Assembly: GCA_003641555.1 (NCBI GenBank)
Contig: QNAT01000110.1
Span: 1-5,278, forward strand
Direction of reading: 5' to 3'
Length of the DNA stretch: 5,278 nucleotides
DNA from: Thermotoga sp.
GTDB taxonomy: Bacteria > Thermotogota > Thermotogae > B3-G13
A program made the translations under genes and the position numbers. Under the pieces are notes generated by a model. The model saw nothing but the letters and a program-made list of their open reading frames with translations. It did no database searches and was not told the origin of the DNA. Positions 1 through 5,175 of this stretch are shown here, piece by piece; the stretch's first letter is position 1; every line of letters begins with the position of its first letter.

Positions 1-9
1 GGGGGGGGG
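1..9. other. Poly-G run at the window edge
   Basis: Nine consecutive G open the window and are followed at once by very AT-rich sequence. Such a run is out of character with the rest of the window. A sequencing or assembly artefact at a contig end is more likely than biology. Confidence 0.6.
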
Positions 10-49
10 AAGTGATATGTTTATATTAAGATTTTGGAAAAACTAAACT

Positions 50-79
50 ATTACAAATTATATATACTAATTATATAAA
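50..79 (+). promoter_or_regulatory. Candidate sigma-A type promoter for the operon
   Basis: ATTACA (50-55, four of six matches to TTGACA) and TATAAA (74-79) are separated by 18 bases, which would place transcription start near 86. A second -10-like hexamer, TATACT at 63-68, has no convincing -35 partner. The region is so AT-rich that matches arise easily by chance. I see no GG/GC -24/-12 element of the sigma-54 kind that drives some acetoin operons, although only 165 bases of upstream sequence are available. Confidence 0.3.
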
Positions 80-94
80 GTTTTATTGAGTAAA

Positions 95-108
95 AAATTG
101 TTCAATTT
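95..108. promoter_or_regulatory. Short inverted repeat, possible operator
   Basis: AAATTG-TT-CAATTT is a dyad with 6-base arms and a 2-base centre. It would lie just downstream of the transcription start predicted from the candidate promoter at 50-79, where repressors often bind. It could be a chance palindrome in AT-rich DNA. Confidence 0.22.
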
Positions 109-122
109 AGAAATTTATTAAG

Positions 123-150
123 AAAACTATGTAGTAAAAACTATGTAGTA
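123..150 (+). repeat. 14-bp perfect tandem duplication upstream of the first gene
   Basis: The unit AAAACTATGTAGTA occurs at 123-136 and again at 137-150, and the next bases (AAA) begin a third copy before the ribosome binding site. Each unit contains ATGTAG, a start codon followed directly by a stop codon (129-134 and 143-148). Neither has a Shine-Dalgarno sequence in front of it. Confidence 0.9.
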
Positions 151-165
151 AAAGGAGGATAGGAT

Positions 166-411
166 ATGAGCGAAATAAAGATAATTATGCCAAAGTTAGG
201 ACTTACGATGACAAAAGGAACAATAACTGAATGGAAAAAACAAGAAGGAAAGTCTGTGAAGAAGGACGAAGCAATTGCAGTCATTGAATCTGAAAAAATT
301 GTAACAGATATAGTAGCTCCAAAAGACGGGATTCTAAAAAAGATTTTGCATAATGTAGGAGACGAGGTCCCTATAGGAGAAACTATTGCAATCATTGAAT
401 CGGAGGAATAA
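166..411 (+). CDS. Free-standing lipoyl (biotinyl/lipoyl attachment) domain protein of the dehydrogenase complex
   Basis: This 81-residue protein is a single lipoyl domain, the swinging-arm carrier that moves the acyl group from E1 to E2 and electrons to E3. It begins with the usual strand IIMPKLGLTMTKGTI (residues 6-20), followed by W23 and EGKSVKKDE. The lipoylation turn is IESEKIVTD, so the modified lysine should be K44. The second half, with APKDGIL and VGDEVPIGETIAII, repeats the fold's pseudo-twofold pattern. The length matches one domain with no linker or catalytic part. The ATG at 166 has a near-perfect AGGAGG (153-158) 7 bases upstream. The ORF ends in TAA 3 bases before the E2 gene and in the same reading frame, so it looks like the detached N-terminus of an ordinary E2. 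A biotin carrier is less likely, because the AMKM-type biotin motif is absent and E2/E1 genes follow. Confidence 0.92.
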   Translation: MSEIKIIMPKLGLTMTKGTITEWKKQEGKSVKKDEAIAVIESEKIVTDIVAPKDGILKKILHNVGDEVPIGETIAIIESEE

Positions 412-414
412 TTT

Positions 415-1251
415 ATGAAGATAGACGAGAAAGTAGAGTTAATAGCAGATCAATACGGGCTAGATGTAAACAAGGTTAAAGGAACAGGACCAGATGGTAA
501 AATTACTCAACATGATCTAGAAACATATATAAAGGGAAACTATATACCGAAAATAAAGAAAGAGAAGAAAATCTTTGGAATTAGAAAAATTATTGCTGAA
601 AGGTTATCAAAAAGCTATAGAGAAGCAGTACATGTAACACTGAATATGGAAGTAAAAATGGATGCATTTACTGAATTTCGAGAAAAGTTATCAAAGAGGT
701 TTCAAAAAAAGGTATCCTATACCCTCTTAATGTTAAAGCCTATTGCAAAGTCACTCAGCGATTTTGCTGATCTTAATGCTACAATAGAAGAAAATAAAAT
801 CATCCTGTATGAGAATATTAACATTAATTTAGCAATTGAGAGCTCTAATGGTCTAATTACTCCTGTTATTAGAGATGTAGATAAAAAGGATTTTCAGCAT
901 CTTATCACCGATTATAAAGATATTATTGAGAGATCTAAAAATAACCAGTTGAAGTATAAAGATTTTATCGGAGGAACGTTTACAATTTCCAACCTTGGAA
1001 TGTTTAATGTTGATTTTTTTAACCCAATAATAAACCCACCTCAAGTAGCAATTTTAGGCTTAAATAGGATAATTAAAAAACCTATAGTAGAGGAGGAAGA
1101 AATAAAAGTGGCTAGAGTTATGTTACTTTCTTTAACCTTTGACCATAGAGCAGTAGATGGTGCATTAGCAGCTGAATTTTTGGATAGAATAAGGGAATAT
1201 TTTGAAAATACTGAAAAAAATTTTGGAATAGAAGGTACAAAAAATGAATGA
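415..1251 (+). CDS. acoC: Dihydrolipoamide acyltransferase (E2) without lipoyl domain
   Basis: E2 core of a 2-oxoacid/acetoin dehydrogenase complex, transferring the acyl group from lipoamide to CoA. Residues 3-40 form a peripheral subunit-binding domain (ADQYGLDVNKVKGTGPDGKIT, then DLETYI), which docks E1 or E3. A short lysine-rich linker (41-52) leads to the catalytic domain (about 53-265). That domain has FTISNLGMF (189-197), INPPQVAILG (206-215) and the active-site motif DHRAVDG, with catalytic H244 and D248. The usual N-terminal lipoyl domain is missing, so at 278 residues the protein is far shorter than a typical E2 of 400 or more; the lipoyl domain is supplied by the gene immediately upstream. 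The Shine-Dalgarno CGGAGG (401-406) lies inside the last codons of that gene, 8 bases before the ATG. The name acoC rests on neighbouring acoX, acoA and acoB; from E2 sequence alone pyruvate or branched-chain complexes remain possible. Confidence 0.9.
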   Translation: MKIDEKVELIADQYGLDVNKVKGTGPDGKITQHDLETYIKGNYIPKIKKEKKIFGIRKIIAERLSKSYREAVHVTLNMEVKMDAFTEFREKLSKRFQKKVSYTLLMLKPIAKSLSDFADLNATIEENKIILYENININLAIESSNGLITPVIRDVDKKDFQHLITDYKDIIERSKNNQLKYKDFIGGTFTISNLGMFNVDFFNPIINPPQVAILGLNRIIKKPIVEEEEIKVARVMLLSLTFDHRAVDGALAAEFLDRIREYFENTEKNFGIEGTKNE

Positions 1252-2242
1252 GAAAAAGCATAAAGTATGTACAACTGTTGGCATTATAGCAAATCCTGAA
1301 TCCGGAAAGGACATAAGAAGGCTTGTTTCCCATGCGAGTGTTTTTGATAATATGGAGAAAGTAAATATAGTCGAGAGAATCCTTACAACTCTACAAGCTT
1401 TTGGAATTAGAAAAGTATTAGTTATGCCAGACACATTTGGAATAGTTTTGAGAGCAATAAATGTAATAGGGAAAAACCTGAAAATAGATATTGATTTTTT
1501 GCCAATTGAAACTCTTGGAAACTGGAAGGACACATACGAGGCAACAAGACAAATGAAAGATAAGGTCAGCGCAATAATAGTCATAGGTGGAGATGGAACC
1601 AATAGAATAGTCGCAAAAGCGTGTGGAGATGTTCCAATAATGCCACTTTCTACAGGAACAAATAATGTATTCCCATATATGATGGAAGCAACTATAGCAG
1701 CAGAGGCAGTAGCTGCTATAGTAATGGGGTTTACAAGCAAAGAAGAAGGAACTTATAAAAGAAAAAGGTTAGAAATATTTCAAGAGGATAAATTAAAAGA
1801 TATAGCTCTAATTGATATAGCTGTGACAATGCATTCATATATAGGTGCAAAAGCTATTTGGAGGTCTGAACTCTTGAAAGAGATCGTGGTGACCCAATGC
1901 TCCCCTTATAATATAGGTTTAAGCTCAATTGCAGGAAACATAAAAGAGATAAGAATGGATGAAAACCACGGTTTTTACCTTGAAATTGGTGATGGCGAAA
2001 TGATAAAAGCAGCGATAGCTCCAGGGGTTTTAAAAGAAATAAGCATTAAAAATTTTAGAATTTTGAATTTAGATGAGAAAGTAAAACTTAGAAATATACC
2101 TTCGTTATTAGCTCTTGATGGAGAAAGAGAACTTGATATAAATAGTGATGTTTATGTGAAAATTACAAGAGATGGGCCTAAAGTAATTAATTATCAAAAG
2201 ACGTTGAGAATTGCTGCGCAAAGAGGATTTTTTAAAAATTAA
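1244..2242 (+). CDS. acoX: AcoX-type protein of the ATP-NAD kinase superfamily
   Basis: This 332-residue protein belongs to the ATP-NAD/AcoX kinase group. The N-terminal part has a Rossmann-like start, VGIIANPESGKDIRRL (12-27). The nucleotide-binding signature GGDGTN is at 115-120, followed by MPLSTGTNNVFPY (133-145), equivalent to the GTxN element of NAD and lipid kinases. A C-terminal LDGERE (291-296) matches the DGE element of the fold. AcoX genes travel with acetoin dehydrogenase operons, but their biochemical role is not firmly established, so kinase activity on NAD or another substrate is inference. The ATG at 1244 overlaps the end of the E2 gene by 8 bases (ATGAATGA), implying translational coupling; only a weak GAAGG (1231-1235) precedes it. 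This gene is the best evidence that the operon handles acetoin rather than pyruvate. Confidence 0.85.
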   Translation: MNEKKHKVCTTVGIIANPESGKDIRRLVSHASVFDNMEKVNIVERILTTLQAFGIRKVLVMPDTFGIVLRAINVIGKNLKIDIDFLPIETLGNWKDTYEATRQMKDKVSAIIVIGGDGTNRIVAKACGDVPIMPLSTGTNNVFPYMMEATIAAEAVAAIVMGFTSKEEGTYKRKRLEIFQEDKLKDIALIDIAVTMHSYIGAKAIWRSELLKEIVVTQCSPYNIGLSSIAGNIKEIRMDENHGFYLEIGDGEMIKAAIAPGVLKEISIKNFRILNLDEKVKLRNIPSLLALDGERELDINSDVYVKITRDGPKVINYQKTLRIAAQRGFFKN

Positions 2243-2295
2243 ATGAATAAAGGAGGGAAATTAAATGAATAAAGGAGGGAAATTAAATGAATAAA
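2236..2295 (+). repeat. 22-bp tandem duplication of the acoA ribosome binding site and start codon
   Basis: A 22-base unit occurs at 2236-2257 and 2258-2279, and its first 16 bases recur at 2280-2295. Each full unit carries an ATG, AATAAA and then AGGAGGG; the third, partial unit supplies the true acoA start (ATG 2287) with its AAT-AAA second and third codons. The first unit begins within the last codons of acoX. The copies are identical, which suggests a recent slippage or duplication event. Confidence 0.95.
2265..2294 (+). other. Nine-codon mini-ORF overlapping the acoA start
   Basis: The duplication creates a second complete initiation site: AGGAGGG (2251-2257), 7 bases, then ATG at 2265. 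It encodes MNKGGKLNE and stops at TAA 2292-2294, overlapping the acoA start region by 8 bases in another frame. Its spacing and Shine-Dalgarno equal those of acoA itself (AGGAGGG 2273-2279, ATG 2287). Ribosomes could therefore start here and either compete with acoA or reinitiate on it. An identical peptide frame begins at ATG 2243 but has no Shine-Dalgarno in front. Translation is unproven. Confidence 0.35.
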
Positions 2296-3291
2296 CCAGT
2301 AATTTCTGAAGAGAAACTTTTATGGATGTATGAGACGATGGTTAAAATCCGAGTACATGAGGAAAGGGCCGCAGAACTCTTTGCAGAAAATAAAGTTCCT
2401 GGTTTTGTGCACCTTTATGTTGGGGAGGAAGCAGTTGCTACAGGAGTTGTGGCAAACCTGAAGAAGGAAGATTTTATCTCAAGTACCCATAGAGGACACG
2501 GGCATTACATAGCAAAAGGAGGAGATATCAAGGCATCAATGGCTGAACTTTTCGGTAAAACGACAGGATGCTGCAAAGGTAAGGGCGGTTCAATGCATAT
2601 AGTAGATCTTAGTATAGGTGAATTAGGTGCAAATGGCATAGTTGGAGGAGGTATTCCTCATGCTGTAGGTGCAGCTATGGGTATTAAACTAAATGGTCTT
2701 GACGATGTAGCAGTTGCCTTCTTTGGAGACGGAGCATCTAACCAACAGAATTTTCATGAAGGCATTAATTTAGCTGCAATATGGAAGCTTCCAGTTGTTT
2801 TTGTATGTGAGAACAACGGGTACCAGATTTCTTTACCTTATTCGAAACAGCAAATTATTAATAGTGTTGCCGAGAGAGGTAAATCATATGGAATTCCAGC
2901 GGTAAGCGTAGATGGACAAGATGTTATGGCTGTTTATGAAGTTGCAAAAGAAGCAATTGAAAGAGCAAGAAACGGAGAAGGACCTTCTTTGATAGAAGCA
3001 AAGACGTACAGATTTAGAGGACATTTTGAGGGAGATCCAGCAATTTATAGAACTAAAAAGGAGTTAGAATGGTGGAAAGAAAACAAAGATCCAATTATTA
3101 TATTTAAAAAACTCCTTCTGGAGAAAAACATACTCTCAGAAGATGATTCCGCTTTAATTCAAAAGAAGAAAGAAGAAGAGATTGAAGAGGCAGTTAAATT
3201 TGCTGAGAGCAGTCCATGGCCAAAAAAAGAAGATATACTTAAAGATGTATTTTCTACTTCAACTAAGGGGGTGTTAGTATGGGAATGGTAA
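2287..3291 (+). CDS. acoA: Thiamine diphosphate-dependent dehydrogenase E1, alpha subunit (acetoin dehydrogenase type)
   Basis: The 334-residue E1 alpha subunit pairs with the next gene's product to bind thiamine diphosphate and cleave the substrate, loading the two-carbon unit onto lipoamide. It has the family pattern throughout: VGEEAVATGV (45-54), STHRGHGHYIAKG (66-78), KGKGGSMH (97-104) and GIVGGGIPHAVGAA (117-130). The thiamine diphosphate/magnesium motif runs from GDG (147-149) to ENN (175-177). YRFRGHFEGDPAIYR (241-255) is the E1 alpha phosphorylation-loop region; glutamate-glycine where mitochondrial pyruvate dehydrogenases have serine is typical of acetoin-type E1. Length is normal for the family. 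The ATG at 2287 has AGGAGGG 7 bases upstream, inside the tandem duplication. The final residues (KGVLVWEW) are effectively the translated ribosome binding site of acoB, which overlaps by 13 bases. Pyruvate specificity cannot be excluded. Confidence 0.93.
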   Translation: MNKPVISEEKLLWMYETMVKIRVHEERAAELFAENKVPGFVHLYVGEEAVATGVVANLKKEDFISSTHRGHGHYIAKGGDIKASMAELFGKTTGCCKGKGGSMHIVDLSIGELGANGIVGGGIPHAVGAAMGIKLNGLDDVAVAFFGDGASNQQNFHEGINLAAIWKLPVVFVCENNGYQISLPYSKQQIINSVAERGKSYGIPAVSVDGQDVMAVYEVAKEAIERARNGEGPSLIEAKTYRFRGHFEGDPAIYRTKKELEWWKENKDPIIIFKKLLLEKNILSEDDSALIQKKKEEEIEEAVKFAESSPWPKKEDILKDVFSTSTKGVLVWEW

Positions 3292-4262
3292 GAAAAATAT
3301 CTTATGCTCAGGCTATAAATGAGGCGTTAGATTATAAACTTTCAAAAGATAAAAAGGTTATAATGATAGGAGAGGACATAGGAACATTTGGAGGCACTTT
3401 TGGAGTAACCGCAGGACTTCTCGATAAGTATGGACCAGAGAGAATTTATGATGCACCAATTGCGGAAAGTGGGCAGATTGGAGTAGCTATTGGAGCGGCA
3501 GCAACTGGGCTCCTTCGCCCTGTGTTTGAACTGATGTTTATAGATTTCTTTGGTGTTTGCATGGACCAAATATATAACCAAGCAGCCAAAATGAGGTATA
3601 TGTTTGGTGGGAAGGCAAAAATTTCAATGGTTATTAGAGCTGCAGGCGGAGCTGGGATGGGAGCAGCAGCACAGCATTCTCAATTATTGCATTCCATGTT
3701 TTCTCATCTCCCAGGATTAAAAGTTGTAGTACCATCTACACCATCTGATGCTAAGGGGTTGCTTATTTCTTCGATTGAGGATGATGATCCTGTAGTGTTC
3801 ATAGAGCATAAAGGATTATATGCTGTTAAAGGTCCAGTTCCAGAAGAGCCACAGCGAATACCACTTGGAGTAGCTGATGTAAAGCGAGAAGGAAAAGATA
3901 TTACTATCGTTGCAACTGCAGCAATGGTTTATAAATCACTTGAAGTAGCAACTAAGTTATATAAAGAGGGTATAAGTATCGAGGTAATTGATCCAAGGAG
4001 TATAGTTCCTCTTGATGAAAATACAATTGTAAATTCTATTAAAAAAACTGGAAGGTTAGTCGTTGTAGATGAAGATTACCCAAGAGCTAGTTTTGCAACT
4101 GACATAGCGGCAATTGCGGCAAGTAAATGCTTCAAGGAATTGAAATCTCCCGTTAAATTAGTTACTCCTCCTGCTACACCAATTCCTTTTAGCCCTGCGT
4201 TAGAAAAAGAGTGGATTCCGTCGGTCGAGAAGATAGAAAAGGCCGTGAGAGAAATTCTTTGA
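3279..4262 (+). CDS. acoB: Thiamine diphosphate-dependent dehydrogenase E1, beta subunit (acetoin dehydrogenase type)
   Basis: The 327-residue E1 beta subunit completes the heterotetrameric E1. Residues 6-180 form the pyrimidine-binding transketolase domain: MIGEDIGTFGGTFGVT (29-44), then DAPIAESGQIGVAIG (58-72), where E63 is the expected cofactor-activating glutamate. AAQHSQLLHSMFSHLPGLKVVVPSTP (130-155) includes the conserved H133. The transketolase C-terminal domain (about 190-322) shows VIDPRSIVPLDE (236-247) and VVVDEDY. Two in-frame ATGs exist (3279 and 3285). The first is preferred because AAGGGGG (3265-3271) lies 7 bases before it, against 13 for the second. The gene overlaps acoA by 13 bases, consistent with coupled, equimolar synthesis. 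The stop codon TGA (4260-4262) straddles the junction of a tandem duplication of the gene's own 3' end; the protein end (VREIL) is unaffected. Confidence 0.93.
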   Translation: MGMVRKISYAQAINEALDYKLSKDKKVIMIGEDIGTFGGTFGVTAGLLDKYGPERIYDAPIAESGQIGVAIGAAATGLLRPVFELMFIDFFGVCMDQIYNQAAKMRYMFGGKAKISMVIRAAGGAGMGAAAQHSQLLHSMFSHLPGLKVVVPSTPSDAKGLLISSIEDDDPVVFIEHKGLYAVKGPVPEEPQRIPLGVADVKREGKDITIVATAAMVYKSLEVATKLYKEGISIEVIDPRSIVPLDENTIVNSIKKTGRLVVVDEDYPRASFATDIAAIAASKCFKELKSPVKLVTPPATPIPFSPALEKEWIPSVEKIEKAVREIL

Positions 4263-4305
4263 TTCCGTCGGTCGAGAAGATAGAAAAAAGTGAGAGAGAT
4301 TCTTT
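4214..4305 (+). repeat. Tandem duplication of the acoB 3' end
   Basis: Bases 4214-4260 (47 nt) recur directly at 4261-4305 (45 nt). The first 27 bases are identical; then GGCC is replaced by AA, a net loss of 2 bases, and GAGAGAAATT becomes GAGAGAGATT. The end of copy 2 (GTG AGA GAG ATT CTT TAA, 4290-4307) still spells VREIL-stop, matching copy 1 apart from a synonymous GAA/GAG change. The ancestral stop was therefore probably TAA at 4305-4307, and the junction made a new TGA at the same codon. Confidence 0.9.
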
Positions 4306-4342
4306 AATCTCTCTCACTCTATCGTTGTTAAATATTTTTTTT
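4279..4342 (+). terminator. Rho-independent terminator of the aco operon
   Basis: AGTGAGAGAGATT (4289-4301) pairs perfectly with AATCTCTCTCACT (4306-4318) around a CTTT loop, giving a 13-bp stem. GATAG (4279-4283) and CTATC (4319-4323) can extend it below an A-rich bulge. A run of eight T follows at 4335-4342, about 16 bases past the main stem, so the hairpin-to-T spacing is longer than ideal. The 5' arm lies in the second copy of the acoB tail. Before the duplication, the terminator would have overlapped the acoB stop codon. Confidence 0.75.
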
Positions 4343-4522
4343 AATTAAAAATAAAAAATGAAGTGAATAAAATAAATAAACGCATATGTATTAACATATG
4401 TAGGAGTGAACTGGAGCTTTGCAGTACCCCTAGCTTTTCCCTCAAAGAAAACTGGATTTCCACCCACTTGGTCTTGGGAAGGCAAGGTATAAAAGAAAAG
4501 CTTAAGAGGAGGAAAGTATATT
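4343..4522 (+). promoter_or_regulatory. Leader region before the DUF6506 gene, with a GC-richer island and competing hairpins
   Basis: The first 38 bases are A/T-rich filler. A hairpin at 4382-4401 (GCATATGT/ACATATGT, with one G-T pair) comes next. Bases 4402-4487 are about half G+C, clearly richer than the surroundings. Within it, AGCTTTTC (4432-4439) pairs perfectly with GAAAAGCT (4495-4502). The same strand, extended to 4443, can instead pair with 4506-4517, covering the Shine-Dalgarno GAGGAGG (4506-4512) in 11 pairs with one bulged A and two G-T pairs. I recognise no known riboswitch or T-box consensus. No convincing promoter is visible. An untranslated regulatory leader or a decayed foreign fragment are both possible. 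Confidence 0.35.
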
Positions 4523-4831
4523 ATGGAAAAATTAAAGGCTGCTTTCATGTTTATTGCTCCTGAGGCAGACCCAAAAAAACATAAGACTATCATATCTACA
4601 CCGGAAGTGGAACTACATGTTGTTGGAGTGAAAAGCTATGATGAAGCTTGTAAAGTAGCAAAAGAACTTGTAAATCAAGAAATAGCTGCAATTGAACTCT
4701 GTGGAGGTTTTGGAAATGCTGGAGTAGCAAAAGTTTCCGAAGCTGTAGAACGCAAGATTCCAATTGGTGTAGTTAGATTTGACATTCACCCTGGATTGGA
4801 TAATAAGAGTGGGGATAAATTATTTATTTAA
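4523..4831 (+). CDS. DUF6506-type small protein of unknown function
   Basis: This 102-residue soluble protein begins MEKLKAAFMFIAPEADPKKH and contains a central VELHVVGVKSYDEACKVAKEL (about 29-49), AAIELCGGFGNAGVAKVSEAV (54-74) and a conserved-looking tail, IPIGVVRFDIHPGLDNKSGD (79-98). I recognise this as the DUF6506 pattern from memory; no function is established. Alternating hydrophobic strands and glycine-rich turns suggest a small alpha/beta fold. No signal peptide or membrane segment is seen. The single cysteine (C59) sits in the ELCGGFG turn and, with H93, could be functional, which is speculation. GAGGAGG (4506-4512) lies 10 bases before the ATG. The length matches what I recall for the family, so the gene appears intact. 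It follows the aco terminator and is in the same direction, so it is probably transcribed separately or by read-through. Confidence 0.8.
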   Translation: MEKLKAAFMFIAPEADPKKHKTIISTPEVELHVVGVKSYDEACKVAKELVNQEIAAIELCGGFGNAGVAKVSEAVERKIPIGVVRFDIHPGLDNKSGDKLFI

Positions 4832-4849
4832 ATAAGTAAGAATTAATTA

Positions 4850-4890
4850 AAAGAGGGCACAATTTTTTCTATCAACCGTGTGTCCTCTTT
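4850..4890. terminator. Hairpin terminator after the DUF6506 gene, possibly bidirectional
   Basis: AAAGAGGGCAC (4850-4860) pairs with GTGTCCTCTTT (4880-4890) over 11 bp with one G-T pair, around a 19-base loop. The stem ends in A/T pairs on both sides. There is no long T tract downstream on the plus strand (CTTAAATAG), while the minus strand continues TTTTAATTAATT, so it may work better for minus-strand transcripts. Confidence 0.5.
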
Positions 4891-4983
4891 CTTAAATAGC
4901 TTAAATTCATGTTTACTTGCTTAATTTTCTATATGAAGGTAATTTAGCCTTAAAATTTTTTTAAAGAAAAAGCTCAGATTAGA

Positions 4984-5172
4984 TTAAAAATCGATGCCTA
5001 TAGATTTCTTTGAGTCCAGAGGCAGGATATAGGCATTGTGGATTATCCTATCCATTATGGCATCTGCTGTGGCAGGATCAGGGAATAGGTCATGCCAATG
5101 CCTATGGGGGATCTGCCCGGAGAGTATGGTGGATGATCTGTTATACCTGCTTTCTGCAATCTCCAGGATAAT
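4984..5172 (-). pseudogene. C-terminal remnant of an IS21-family IstB helper ATPase
   Basis: Read on the minus strand, about 62 residues match the C-terminal end of IstB, the AAA+ ATPase that assists the IS21 transposase. Visible family signatures are ILEIAESRYNRSSTIL, then PHRHWHD, and DPATADAIMDRIIHNAY near the end, with a stop at 4984-4986. The Walker A and B motifs and roughly three quarters of the usual 250-residue protein are absent. Homology stops at about 5172, where plus-strand IS3-type sequence begins. Base composition is richer in G+C than the operon, consistent with acquired mobile DNA. No start codon with a ribosome binding site is present, so this is a dead fragment. Confidence 0.85.
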
Positions 5173-5175
5173 CCC

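Noticed and set aside
1..165. A sigma-54 promoter expected for an AcoR-controlled acetoin operon
   Set aside because: No TGGCA(C)-N-TTGC(A/T) arrangement is present in the 165 upstream bases.
141..395. An 84-codon minus-strand frame over the lipoyl gene
   Set aside because: It is antisense to a well supported lipoyl domain, has no recognisable motif and no ribosome binding site.
1165..1740. A 191-codon open frame on the minus strand inside the acoX gene
   Set aside because: It lies wholly antisense to the end of E2 and to acoX, which have clear family motifs. Its translation is a low-complexity, serine/isoleucine-rich string of the kind expected from the complement of AT-rich coding DNA.
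4468..4493. A promoter directly before the DUF6506 gene (TTGGTC and TATAAA)
   Set aside because: The spacer is only 14 bases and the -35 match is poor. A start there would also remove most of the leader.
4363..4563. A 66-codon plus-strand frame starting in the leader
   Set aside because: It runs into the DUF6506 gene in another frame, has no Shine-Dalgarno at its ATG, and its end is an out-of-frame reading of that gene.
4345..4593. An 82-codon minus-strand frame across the leader and the start of the DUF6506 gene
   Set aside because: It overlaps the real gene's start and ribosome binding site, has no family resemblance I can name, and its flanks read as translated A/T filler.
4994..5036. 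A 9-bp inverted repeat, ATGCCTATA and TATAGGCAT
   Set aside because: It falls within the IstB C-terminal codons, is not at an element boundary, and there is no flanking target duplication, so it is not credible as an IS end.
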